In this document: piece by piece, positions 18,293-26,602 of the stretch | How the letters are laid out: each line of letters begins with the position of its first letter | Numbering within the stretch: the stretch's first letter is position 1 | From: Enterococcus canintestini | GTDB lineage: Bacteria > Bacillota > Bacilli > Lactobacillales > Enterococcaceae | Length of the DNA: 64,000 nt | NCBI RefSeq assembly: GCF_001885735.1 | Contig: NZ_JXKG01000001.1 | Coordinates: 1-64,000, forward strand | Reading direction: 5' to 3' | Translations under genes and position numbers: made by a program | The notes under the pieces: model-generated | Seen by the model: the letters and a program-made list of their open reading frames with translations, nothing else | Database searches by the model: none | Told to the model about the DNA's origin: nothing

Positions 18293-19024
18293 ATGTACAA
18301 AATTGCAATATGTGATGACGAAGAGCTCCAAAGCACACTCCTAGAAAAAATGATCGATACCTATATGATAAATCAGGGCTTGGAAGTAGATATTGATATT
18401 TATAGCAGTGGAGAATCCTTATTGAGAGGGATTCGGAATCAAGAAATAGTTTATCAAATGATTTTTTTAGACATTGAAATGGATGGAATTAATGGCATTG
18501 AAACTGCTAAGTTTATCAGGGAAAGTGATCAACAAGTATTATTAAATTATATTACGAGCTTTGATGACTATACTCTTCAAAGCTTTGAAGTTTCACCATT
18601 TAGATATTTACTAAAGCCCGTTAAAGAAAATGAAATACGTATTCTCCTAGATGCAGCGGTTGATAAAATTTCTAGTGATAATCAATACCTTTTCGTAAAG
18701 GTTAATCGTACGCAATATCAAGTACGATGTGATCAAATAATTCGAATTACCTCCGAGAAGGGGAGAAAACTTCGAATCACCATGTGTAACAATCAGGAAG
18801 ATATTGTTTACTATGCTCGCTTAAAAGACATTATAGCTAATCTGGGTAGTTCCATTTTTGTACAAGTAAATTACGGGACGATAATAAACCTAAATTATAT
18901 TGAGCGAATAGAGGATACTATTGTTCATTTGACAAATGGAGATCAAGAGGTAATTAGTAGAGGGAAGAAGAAAAAATTTGTAGAGTGCTATAGAAACTTC
19001 ATTGAAAGGTCATTAGGGATATGA
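18293..19024 (+). CDS. LytTR response regulator (AgrA/ComE type)
   Basis: A 243-residue response regulator. The receiver domain (1-125) has the acidic pair in ICDDEE, the phosphoacceptor Asp60 in IFLDIEMDG and the conserved Lys in YLLKPV. The C-terminal LytTR DNA-binding domain (about 145-243; FVKVNRTQYQVRCDQIIRI, then FVQVNYGTIINLNYIERIE) is typical of regulators of bacteriocin and quorum operons. It overlaps the kinase gene by 4 bp. The expected target is the promoter of the precursor peptide and RiPP operon downstream. No agrB-type pheromone processing gene is present. Confidence 0.9.
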   Translation: MYKIAICDDEELQSTLLEKMIDTYMINQGLEVDIDIYSSGESLLRGIRNQEIVYQMIFLDIEMDGINGIETAKFIRESDQQVLLNYITSFDDYTLQSFEVSPFRYLLKPVKENEIRILLDAAVDKISSDNQYLFVKVNRTQYQVRCDQIIRITSEKGRKLRITMCNNQEDIVYYARLKDIIANLGSSIFVQVNYGTIINLNYIERIEDTIVHLTNGDQEVISRGKKKKFVECYRNFIERSLGI

Positions 19025-20286
19025 AAGAATTATTTATACTTATATTGGCCATTTTTTTAGGCGCATTACAGGGATGGTATGTTGCGTTTTATTTGAGTAG
19101 CTTCTTAGAACTAAAAATAAAAAAAGTGTCTTTTTATACACTTTGCATACTATTGATTCTCTTTACAAAGATTTCAATAAATAGTCAAAATCTAAGGTTA
19201 AACTTAACCTATATTTTTTTTATTGTTGTAGCTGGATTAGTAATATTTTGTTTCTACGGACCAGCCCCAAAAAAGATGTACCATTACCTCTATGTAATTT
19301 TTTTATTTTTATTTCAGAATAGTTTACTGGTTGCTACACAGAGTGATCCTTCTAATATTGTTTTCTTACAGTTTATATTGTCTTATATATCAATTACAGT
19401 TTTGTCATTAATAATAATCTTTTTTCTTCACTATTTTAAGAGTACCAATGAAATTGGCTTGGCAACTAAAGAATATATTATGTTGTCTATAACCCCACTG
19501 TTATCGATAGGTACACTGATGTATCCGTTTCATTTTTCACAATTTGAGAGTATCTGGGTAAGTATTGGATTATTGATAGTAAATATTATGAACATTTTTT
19601 TATACAACTATCTAACTGAAAAAACTTACCTATTACAACAACAGACACTATCTGGAATGCAAAATCAGCACTATGACGAAATGTTAAGAAAACAATCAGA
19701 ATTTCGTATTTTAAAGCATGATTTAAAAAATCTATTATTAAGTATAAATTTCCAGTTAGCGCAAGGAAATGTTGATACAGCACAGAAGTTGTTAGAAAAT
19801 ATTACTCTAACTGCTACGTCTTCATTCCAAACATATACTGGCTGTTGGCCCATTGATACTGTACTAAGTAGTAAGATAAATGAAATGAATACTGAAAACA
19901 TTTTATACTCACTGGATCTAAAAATTCCGGCAGATCTTGATTTTAAGCATAATGTTGTCGATATCTGTGCGATTCTTGGAAATATATTAGATAATGCGAT
20001 AGAAGAATGTAATAGAATAGACTCCCCGAAAAAAGAGATAAAAATCTCTATTCATTATCGTGATGATAAAATCATTATGAAAGTAACTAATCCGGCTAGG
20101 ATAAATAATCTGAATATTTCTAGTAAGCTGATCCGGTCAGCGAAAAGAAAGGGAAGATACGGATTAGGAATAAATAGTATTAGAGAACGAGTTCAGAAAT
20201 TAGAGGGATACTCTGATTTTTCATGGAATGAAAATGAGTTTAAAGTTTTGATTATTATTCCAGTAGGGCAGAGTATTGCACAATAA
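19021..20286 (+). CDS. AgrC-like sensor histidine kinase (GHKL)
   Basis: A 421-residue peptide-sensing kinase type. About six or seven membrane segments fill residues 1-198, with no large extracellular domain. The H box is RILKHDLKNLLLS (His233), the N box ILGNILDNAIEEC (Asn321-Asn325), and the G box YGLGINSIRERV. This is the HPK10/AgrC class, which responds to secreted peptides in bacteriocin systems. It is translationally coupled to the regulator and followed by a terminator at 20326. The inducer may be the 36-aa product itself or an unknown pheromone. Confidence 0.9.
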   Translation: MKELFILILAIFLGALQGWYVAFYLSSFLELKIKKVSFYTLCILLILFTKISINSQNLRLNLTYIFFIVVAGLVIFCFYGPAPKKMYHYLYVIFLFLFQNSLLVATQSDPSNIVFLQFILSYISITVLSLIIIFFLHYFKSTNEIGLATKEYIMLSITPLLSIGTLMYPFHFSQFESIWVSIGLLIVNIMNIFLYNYLTEKTYLLQQQTLSGMQNQHYDEMLRKQSEFRILKHDLKNLLLSINFQLAQGNVDTAQKLLENITLTATSSFQTYTGCWPIDTVLSSKINEMNTENILYSLDLKIPADLDFKHNVVDICAILGNILDNAIEECNRIDSPKKEIKISIHYRDDKIIMKVTNPARINNLNISSKLIRSAKRKGRYGLGINSIRERVQKLEGYSDFSWNENEFKVLIIIPVGQSIAQ

Positions 20287-20325
20287 ACTACTTTTTCCTA
20301 AACCAATTCACAAAATAATATAGTA

Positions 20326-20368
20326 AACCTCCATAGGAAGCTATATAAGGTTCTTATGGAGTTTTTTT
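20326..20368 (+). terminator. Two-component operon terminator
   Basis: CTCCATA (20329-20335) pairs with TATGGAG (20355-20361), followed by TTTTTTT. It separates the regulatory genes from the structural RiPP genes. Confidence 0.75.
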
Positions 20369-20398
20369 GCATCTAAAAAAGGATCCAATAATACTTTT

Positions 20399-20475
20399 TT
20401 TACAGATTACTACATAAAAACTAGCAGTTTACAACGATAAAGCTAAAAAGAAGAATATAGGTACTATACTTTGGG
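20399..20475 (+). promoter_or_regulatory. Putative RiPP operon promoter region
   Basis: Two TTTACA boxes (20399-20404 and 20428-20433) lie upstream of a TACTAT -10-like box at about 20463 with no good -35. This suits an activator-dependent promoter driven by the LytTR regulator, but the 29-bp spacing is not the classical 21-22 bp of such sites, so the operator assignment is weak. Confidence 0.35.
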
Positions 20476-20538
20476 TGTCGACGAGGAATTAAGTTCTAAA
20501 TCTTCGGACAAATACTTTAAGAAAGTGGGGAATTCGTT

Positions 20539-20649
20539 ATGCTATTCTTTTCAACGAAAAAGAGCAAAAAGGCGGGTTGCGTATCTGTAGGTGCACTATT
20601 CTGTGCATCTGTGGGTCACTACATTAAAGAAATTAAAAGTGATGTTTAA
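20539..20649 (+). CDS. Candidate RiPP precursor peptide (36 aa)
   Basis: A 36-residue open frame with a clear ribosome site (AAGTGGGG, 9 bp before ATG). The N-terminal part is hydrophobic then lysine-rich (MLFFSTKKSKKAG). The rest carries two copies of C-x-S-V-G eight residues apart (GCVSVGALFCASVG, Cys14 and Cys22), then a charged tail HYIKEIKSDV. Small hydrophobic residues around spaced Cys are what sactipeptide-type cores look like, and it is the first gene after the regulatory genes, upstream of the protease, maturase and exporters. The leader/core boundary is unknown. It could instead be a pheromone or an unmodified bacteriocin. I do not recognise it as a named peptide. Confidence 0.7.
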   Translation: MLFFSTKKSKKAGCVSVGALFCASVGHYIKEIKSDV

Positions 20650-20723
20650 AAGCAATCGACTGAACTTTATTAGTCATTATTTCTGACTCAATAAGGTTCG
20701 AATCAAACGAAGAGCAACAACTT

Positions 20724-20765
20724 TATAGCGATGACATTACGTTAGAAAGTGGTGTCATCGCTATA
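20724..20765 (+). promoter_or_regulatory. Perfect 13-bp hairpin after precursor gene
   Basis: TATAGCGATGACA (20724-20736) is the exact inverted repeat of TGTCATCGCTATA (20753-20765), with a 16-base loop and no T tract after it. Between a precursor gene and its processing genes, such a stem usually acts as a partial terminator or RNA stabiliser that makes the precursor message more abundant. Confidence 0.6.
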
Positions 20766-20877
20766 TTGAAAGGTGTGAATTCCTACGAATAATCTAACTA
20801 AGGGTGAAAGTTTAAAATATGAAAAGCTAAACAGTCTGTTTTTCAGTACTGCTATTTCGGTACTAACTGGAATTTGC

Positions 20878-21414
20878 TTGCTAGTGTTTATCTTGCTCGG
20901 TAGTATTCTCCCGTTTGAGTCAACGATTTTGATTAGTATGACTTTACCTATTTTAGTTTCTCTGTTTATTATTCCTTTGATATATATCTTGGTTTTATCG
21001 AGAAGCAATCGGAATCTCTTAGATCTAAAATGTAGAAAACGAGAAATAGCTTATACCGCTGTTGGAATTTTGCTTTTTTCGTTGATTTACTTTGTTACTA
21101 ATAAAGATAAGTTTGGTAGTCAAATTACTTTATTTCTAATGATTCACTATATGATAGCGGCCTTTTGTGAAGAGTTCTTGTATCGAAATATCATTTTAAA
21201 AAGATTACTAGAGTCTTGGGGAATTATTTCTAGTATCATTATCAGTTCGGTAATTTTTTCAGTGATTGGACATATTGGAGAATCGCCAGTGGACAATTTG
21301 ATTTACAGGTTTCCATTAGGCGTTTTCTTTTGTATCTTTCGCTTAAAATCAAAATCATTGTTATATACCTCAGCTATACATGCATTTTATAACTTAATTT
21401 TGATTGCTGCGTAG
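20878..21414 (+). CDS. CPBP-family intramembrane protease (SkfC-like)
   Basis: At least 178 residues of a polytopic protein with the CPBP/CAAX protease motifs: EEFLYR in FCEEFLYRNI, then FSVIGH and HAFYNL near the end. In bacteriocin loci such proteases cleave precursors or provide self-immunity; SkfC of the SKF cluster is a close functional analogue. The start is unsettled: the first usual start codon in frame is this TTG, which would cut into the first membrane segment. The open frame continues upstream to 20779 (after a TGA at 20776) and encodes plausible sequence (YEKLNSLFFSTAISVLTG) without any ATG, GTG or TTG. An ATT at 20779 after AAAGGTG is a possible non-standard start. Confidence 0.8.
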   Translation: MLVFILLGSILPFESTILISMTLPILVSLFIIPLIYILVLSRSNRNLLDLKCRKREIAYTAVGILLFSLIYFVTNKDKFGSQITLFLMIHYMIAAFCEEFLYRNIILKRLLESWGIISSIIISSVIFSVIGHIGESPVDNLIYRFPLGVFFCIFRLKSKSLLYTSAIHAFYNLILIAA

Positions 21415-21459
21415 AAGTACTGAACAGGAGAAATAGGAAAGAAAAAAGGGGGAAGACTC

Positions 21460-21897
21460 TTGTTTAAAAGAATAGTGAGGTTTATTTTTCCGATTTTATT
21501 TGTACTATTGTGGATATACAACGTCCTACAAATTAAAACTTTCAACTTATTATCAGTGTTTTTCTTAATTGTTCTTATCCCGATAGTTCTTTATTCATTG
21601 TCTGTCGTGTTTATTGTACCAAGTGTTGGAAGTATCAAAAGATGTATCGTTATGGACGTCGTTTTATCAATTGGATATTCATTCGCATTGTTCTTCTCTA
21701 TTGGTTTAATAGTATCAGAGAAAGTTGTCAATCAAATTAAAGCAAACACAGAAGAACTTGCTGGAAAATCAGGAAATTTAACAATTGCAGATGTAAATTT
21801 CAGCAATAATTTTTCGACCATATTAATGATATTTTTATTAACGTTTGTAATCATTGAGCTTTTTAGAATTATAGTCAAAAAAATGAAAAGAGGATAG
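21460..21897 (+). CDS. Small membrane protein of RiPP operon
   Basis: A 145-residue protein with about four membrane segments (roughly 8-28, 33-54, 66-88 and 117-137), starting with TTG after a strong AGGGGGAAG site. I recognise no family. Its place between protease and maturase, 2 bp before the latter, parallels small membrane proteins such as AlbB in the subtilosin locus, which contribute to immunity or export. The function is inferred from position only. Confidence 0.75.
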   Translation: MFKRIVRFIFPILFVLLWIYNVLQIKTFNLLSVFFLIVLIPIVLYSLSVVFIVPSVGSIKRCIVMDVVLSIGYSFALFFSIGLIVSEKVVNQIKANTEELAGKSGNLTIADVNFSNNFSTILMIFLLTFVIIELFRIIVKKMKRG

Positions 21898-21899
21898 AA

Positions 21900-23129
21900 A
21901 TGTATATTAATCCTGATGTAGCTTATGCAAAGGTAAAAGATATTGATATGCTTTTCAATTTTGATAATGGCGTTGTTGCAGGAATTGATCAACGAGGGTT
22001 GGCATTTTATAAAGATGTAATAAGTCATCAAGTCTCAGAAAAAAATCAATTAACTGATGAGGAATCAGATTTCTTTAACTATCTAATTGAAAATGAATTT
22101 ATTTCAGATAGTCCATTTATAAAGAAAGATCAAGTTGTCACTGCTTACTTACATTTGACAAACAGATGTAATCTACACTGTGTGGGTTGCTACTCTTATG
22201 ATGAGAAAAGAAATCGTGATGAAGATTTAACTCTTGAGGATATGCTTAATGGAATAAGACTGCTTAAAGATGCTGGAATTGAAAACCTTGTTTTTTCAGG
22301 TGGGGAGCCTCTACTAAGACGGGATCTTATTAAAATTTTGAGATTCGCGAAAGTAGAGTGTCAGATACCAAATATTGTATTAATTACAAATGGGACAGTT
22401 TATAACAAAACGATTATTTCTGAAATGTCTAAATTCGTTGATACAGTTTCTGTTTCTGTGGATTCATATTCAGCCGAATGTCCTTCATTTATTAGAGATT
22501 CAGGTATATTCAATAGAATAATGGATACCGTTTCATTGTTAAAGGAGAATGGAAATAACGTAAATCTCATTCCCACAGTTCATCATTTAAATGCAGATAA
22601 ACTTTTGGAATATGTAAACTTGGCTGAAAAGATGGGAGTATCTGTTAGTTTTAGTATTCTTTCAGCGTGTTTTGAAGGGGAAATGAAAAGATTCCTTCCA
22701 AATGCTAAAGACATTAGAAGTATCAGTAATTTTATGATTGATAGTGATTTAAGTCTAGAGGATAGTGCAATTAGAGGAGAAACACTACAAGCAGAAAACT
22801 ATTGCGGAGCTGGAAAGACTATGATTTCTATTGGTACTGACGGAAACGTTTATCCGTGTCATATGCTTATGGAGGAGAAGTTTTGTTTGGGAAATATTAA
22901 AGACCATACGATTGTTCACATGCGTGAGAATACCAATAAACTTTTTTCCTCTATATCGGTAGACAATGTTAAAGGTTGTAATAGATGTGAATACAAATAT
23001 TTGTGTGGAGGAGGGTGTCGTGCGAGAGCCTATATGAAACATCGTGATATATACAAAAAAGATCCTTATTGCGAGTTATTTTTTAACTATTACGAAAATC
23101 TAACTACAAATCTTTTTCTAAACAATTAA
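21900..23129 (+). CDS. Radical SAM/SPASM peptide maturase
   Basis: A 409-residue RiPP-modifying enzyme. Residues 1-75 look like a RiPP recognition (PqqD-like) domain for leader binding. The radical SAM core has CNLHCVGC (Cys90, Cys94, Cys97) and GGEP (134-137). The C-terminal SPASM domain has the full cysteine pattern: Cys302, Gly315, Cys320, then Cys360-x2-Cys363-x5-Cys369-x3-Cys373 and Cys391, enough for two auxiliary Fe-S clusters. AlbA/SkfB-type sactisynthases have this build and form Cys-to-alpha-carbon thioethers. Other SPASM chemistries (epimerisation, C-C links) cannot be excluded. The likely substrate is the peptide at 20539. Confidence 0.9.
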   Translation: MYINPDVAYAKVKDIDMLFNFDNGVVAGIDQRGLAFYKDVISHQVSEKNQLTDEESDFFNYLIENEFISDSPFIKKDQVVTAYLHLTNRCNLHCVGCYSYDEKRNRDEDLTLEDMLNGIRLLKDAGIENLVFSGGEPLLRRDLIKILRFAKVECQIPNIVLITNGTVYNKTIISEMSKFVDTVSVSVDSYSAECPSFIRDSGIFNRIMDTVSLLKENGNNVNLIPTVHHLNADKLLEYVNLAEKMGVSVSFSILSACFEGEMKRFLPNAKDIRSISNFMIDSDLSLEDSAIRGETLQAENYCGAGKTMISIGTDGNVYPCHMLMEEKFCLGNIKDHTIVHMRENTNKLFSSISVDNVKGCNRCEYKYLCGGGCRARAYMKHRDIYKKDPYCELFFNYYENLTTNLFLNN

Positions 23130-23150
23130 TCATAATTTTAGGGGTATGAA

Positions 23151-24815
23151 ATGACTAAGATAATTATGAAGGAAAAAATATTAGTGATACAATTTTCTAT
23201 TCTTTCACTGATAGCTAGCTTAATAGGAATTTCTTTTGCTCCGATTATTCAAAATTTTATCGATGCGATTTCCAAAAAAAATTGGAAAATGTTTTATATC
23301 ACCCTGTGTTTATTTTTTATATTTTTGATAATTAACTTTTTATTTCATTTCTTAAGTGTGAAATCTGAGTCTCACCTACTTCAAAAAATCCATATTTCGG
23401 TTAAAAGTAGAATAATCAGAAGTATTCTTCACATGAATATAACTCAGTATGAAAAATCTACTGTAGGTGAGAAAATTAATCTTTTCAATTACGACCTAGA
23501 AGTTTTTGAACAGTATTTTCTGGACAATATCTTACAACTAATTCAAAGCTCTTTTATTCTTTTTTTTGCCTTTGGTTATCTGCTATTACTAAGCCCATTA
23601 GTTGCTTTTGTGGTATTTTTTTGTTCTGTTATTTCCTTAATAATTCCTTCCTTACTAGGTAAGAAAATAGATGCATTGACTGAAAAAACTTCAAGATTGA
23701 AAAGTAATTATCTGAATGACCTTAAGGATATTTTTGGAGGATTTACAGTGATCAAATCCTTTCAAGTTGAGGAAAGATTTGAGAAAAGGAATCGCAGTTT
23801 TTTAGAACAAATGGAGAATAATCAACAAAAACTAAAAAATCAAAATGGTGCTTATAATTTGATGATGGGAACGCTCCAGTATTTCAATTTGATTATTTGT
23901 TTATGTACAAGCGGCTTTTTAGTTTTATCAAACAGGTTATCATTGGGCGAGATGGTAGCAGTTACTCAAATGGCAAATATGATAATTCAACCCTTGCAAG
24001 TTTTTGGAACGTCAGTAATAGAGATAATTGGAAGTAAAACTATACGAACTAAGTTAGAAAAATATGTAGACAAAATAGATTCTCCTACTGAAATGCCCAA
24101 TATTTTGGATGAACCATTTGAAAAACTTCAGTTGAAAAATGTCAGTTATGAGTCAGAAAAGGGTATAACAATTTTAGATAATATCAATTTGGTTTTTGAA
24201 AAGGGTAAAAAATATGCCATTGTTGGTAAGAGTGGAAGTGGAAAAACTACTTTGCTAAAAATTATCGGTGGATTATTGAATTGTTATAGTGGTGAAATAA
24301 TCTATAACGGAAAAAATCTAAGCAAATCAGATGAGAAGATAAGATCTTCATTTGCCCATCAGGAACCGTATATCTTCAATGATAATCTAAAAAATAATAT
24401 TACACTTTTGTCTGAACGAAGTAAGAAGGAAGTAGAAAAAGCTATCCGTATGGCTAAGCTTCCTAGGATTAGGGCTCGATATGGAAGTTCTAAATTTAGT
24501 GAAAATGGGAATTCACTATCTGGTGGTGAAAAGCAAAGGATAGCTATTGCAAGATTAATTGCAGATCAATCAAACCTGCTCCTTATGGATGAAGTGACTT
24601 CAGCATTGGATTATAAAACAGGAGGAGATATTTTGGAAGAACTTCTGTCAATAGTAGACTATACAATTGTTTTTATCACGCATGATCTTCGAGAAAATAT
24701 TTTGGGTTCTGTTGATGAGGTGATTTTTATTGATAACGGCACTATCGTTGAACAAGGTAGTTATTCGGAAATTTTGAACCATGATGGACTCTTTAAAAAA
24801 TTGAAAAACTCCTGA
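23151..24815 (+). CDS. ABC exporter of RiPP operon
   Basis: A 554-residue full-length half-transporter: six membrane segments (about 1-290), then an ABC domain with Walker A VGKSGSGKTT, signature LSGGEKQRIAIA and Walker B LLLMDEVTSALD. There is no N-terminal C39 peptidase domain, so leader removal must come from another protease, perhaps the CPBP protein. The probable role is export of the modified peptide. It lies 21 bp after the maturase, within the same operon. Confidence 0.9.
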   Translation: MTKIIMKEKILVIQFSILSLIASLIGISFAPIIQNFIDAISKKNWKMFYITLCLFFIFLIINFLFHFLSVKSESHLLQKIHISVKSRIIRSILHMNITQYEKSTVGEKINLFNYDLEVFEQYFLDNILQLIQSSFILFFAFGYLLLLSPLVAFVVFFCSVISLIIPSLLGKKIDALTEKTSRLKSNYLNDLKDIFGGFTVIKSFQVEERFEKRNRSFLEQMENNQQKLKNQNGAYNLMMGTLQYFNLIICLCTSGFLVLSNRLSLGEMVAVTQMANMIIQPLQVFGTSVIEIIGSKTIRTKLEKYVDKIDSPTEMPNILDEPFEKLQLKNVSYESEKGITILDNINLVFEKGKKYAIVGKSGSGKTTLLKIIGGLLNCYSGEIIYNGKNLSKSDEKIRSSFAHQEPYIFNDNLKNNITLLSERSKKEVEKAIRMAKLPRIRARYGSSKFSENGNSLSGGEKQRIAIARLIADQSNLLLMDEVTSALDYKTGGDILEELLSIVDYTIVFITHDLRENILGSVDEVIFIDNGTIVEQGSYSEILNHDGLFKKLKNS

Positions 24816-24830
24816 TAAGGAAGGGATTTT

Positions 24831-25718
24831 ATGGAACTATTACTTTCTGTCAATCAATTAGTAAAGAAATATGACACTAAAACAGTCTTAGATAATGTTT
24901 CATTTGAGATAACGAAAGGGGAAATAGTTGGATTACTTGGAGTAAATGGATCAGGTAAGACTACTTTAATGAAGGTGATACTTGGCCTAACCTCTTCTGA
25001 AGCTGGCGAAATTAAGTATAAGGGAAACTCGAATTATTTGAAGTCCTTTAAAAGTATAAGGGAATTTGGTTATCTGTTAGATTGTAAATTATTTGAATAT
25101 TTGAGTGGGTATGACAACTTGTATACTGTCGGAAAATATGCAAATCATTGGCAAGGAAAAACTAAGACTGAAATTGCAGAAGAAATTAATGGACTATTGG
25201 ATTTGGTTGACTTACCAAATTCTAAGAAGAGAGTGAAGGGTTATTCATTCGGGATGAAACAGCGACTTGGATTAGCAATGGCTTTAATGGGGACACCAGA
25301 TTTCCTAGTATTAGATGAACCGTTTGTGGGTTTAGATCCAGTGGGAATTGAGCACTTACTTGGCTTCATCTCGAATTTGAGAAAGGACTTGGATATTACG
25401 ATATTGATATCGTCACATCAGTTAAATGAAGTTGAGCAGATTAGTGATAGATATTTATATATTACTAATCAGAAAGTTAAGGAAGTGACGAAAAACTCTA
25501 GTAAGAAATACCTTATCAAGTTGAATAATCCAGATAAGCTATTACTTAATCAATTGCAATCAATTGCTGATATAAAGCATAACGATGTTTTATTTGAGGC
25601 AAAGAATGAACTGATTGATAGGGTTTTAAAGATTATCTATCAAAATCATGGGGAGATTACTGATATTCAGGTAACGAATGATAATTTGGTAGATTTATTT
25701 AGAGGTGATTCTAAATGA
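24831..25718 (+). CDS. ABC transporter ATPase, bacteriocin immunity type
   Basis: A 295-residue stand-alone ATPase: Walker A GVNGSGKTT, signature YSFGMKQRLGLA, Walker B FLVLDEPFVGLDP. The signature begins SFG rather than SGG, common in the BcrA/LanF group. With the permease that follows (4-bp overlap) it forms a BcrAB/LanFEG-like transporter that usually protects the producer by expelling its own peptide from the membrane. Immunity is inferred from family and place. Confidence 0.88.
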   Translation: MELLLSVNQLVKKYDTKTVLDNVSFEITKGEIVGLLGVNGSGKTTLMKVILGLTSSEAGEIKYKGNSNYLKSFKSIREFGYLLDCKLFEYLSGYDNLYTVGKYANHWQGKTKTEIAEEINGLLDLVDLPNSKKRVKGYSFGMKQRLGLAMALMGTPDFLVLDEPFVGLDPVGIEHLLGFISNLRKDLDITILISSHQLNEVEQISDRYLYITNQKVKEVTKNSSKKYLIKLNNPDKLLLNQLQSIADIKHNDVLFEAKNELIDRVLKIIYQNHGEITDIQVTNDNLVDLFRGDSK

Positions 25719-26467
25719 GGGATGTTATCAACGTAGAACTATTTAAAATGTGGAAAAGAAAAATTTTTATTGGTATTTTTTTACTTAGTAATTTTTCTTT
25801 AGTCTATTCTTTGGGAATTTATTTCAATTGGAGTTTCATAGATATAAATGGGAAATTGGATCTTATCTCTTTTTCTACAAGTATGTGGGCCTTATTAATG
25901 ATGCTCGGAATTCCACTTGTCTTATTTACTTTCTTAGCTGCAGGGACTCTAGGTGGAGAAATTTCTGATGGGCAATTCACGTTAGAAATCACACGAGTCA
26001 GATCAATAAAATCATTGGCTTTAGGGAAGTTTATTTCGATTGTAGAGGTATTAGTGTCATTTTATATCCTTAGCATGGCTCTTTCCAGTCTATACTATAT
26101 TGTTTTTGTAGCGAGATCAAAAAATGGATTGGGAATCAGTTGGGATATTGAAGGTTACCATAGTCGCTTGCTCCTTGTGAGTATTTGTGGAGTATTATTT
26201 CTTATTATGTTTATTTCTATAGCGATGGTAGTGTCAGTAAACTTCGGAACTTTTAGGGCAGTCCTCTTATCTTTATCTATTTATGTTTTATTGAAATTTA
26301 TTTCTAGCATTCAGAGCATTCGTATATGGATACCAGGGTATTATACATTAATTGATGATAATGATTTCTCATTGCTAATAGTAACGTACCAATTGTTTAT
26401 AATGGGATTTATTATTGGAACACTGATTTATGTGACTATTAATTTTTTGGAAAAAAAAGATTACTAG
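25715..26467 (+). CDS. ABC transporter permease, immunity partner
   Basis: A 250-residue ABC-2-type permease with about six membrane segments, starting MRDVINVELFKMWKRK, a typical cytoplasmic lead-in of LanE/LanG/BcrB-like permeases. It is translationally coupled to the ATPase gene and is the last gene of the RiPP operon; a bidirectional terminator follows at 26564. Together with the ATPase it probably confers self-resistance. Confidence 0.85.
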   Translation: MRDVINVELFKMWKRKIFIGIFLLSNFSLVYSLGIYFNWSFIDINGKLDLISFSTSMWALLMMLGIPLVLFTFLAAGTLGGEISDGQFTLEITRVRSIKSLALGKFISIVEVLVSFYILSMALSSLYYIVFVARSKNGLGISWDIEGYHSRLLLVSICGVLFLIMFISIAMVVSVNFGTFRAVLLSLSIYVLLKFISSIQSIRIWIPGYYTLIDDNDFSLLIVTYQLFIMGFIIGTLIYVTINFLEKKDY

Positions 26468-26563
26468 TAAAATTATCGACATATAAATAGAGAAATTTTA
26501 TATTAATTTAACTAAGTATTCTTATTTTAAGAGCTCCGTATCAATCTTATCAATACCTCCATA

Positions 26564-26595
26564 CAAAAAGGCCCAACTTATGTGAGGCCTTTTTT
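26564..26595. terminator. Bidirectional terminator
   Basis: AAAAAGGCC and GGCCTTTTT arms around a 12-base loop. It lies between the rightward RiPP operon and the leftward PHP-AAA gene and can serve both. Confidence 0.8.
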
Positions 26596-26602
26596 AGTAC
26601 TT

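Noticed and set aside
20471-20600. Leader-like frame starting TTG at 20471 (GVDEELSSKSSDKYFKK)
   Set aside because: Looks like a RiPP leader but is in another frame, has no ribosome site, lies in the probable 5' UTR and continues into the peptide region without Cys-rich core; a frameshifted precursor cannot be excluded but is unsupported.
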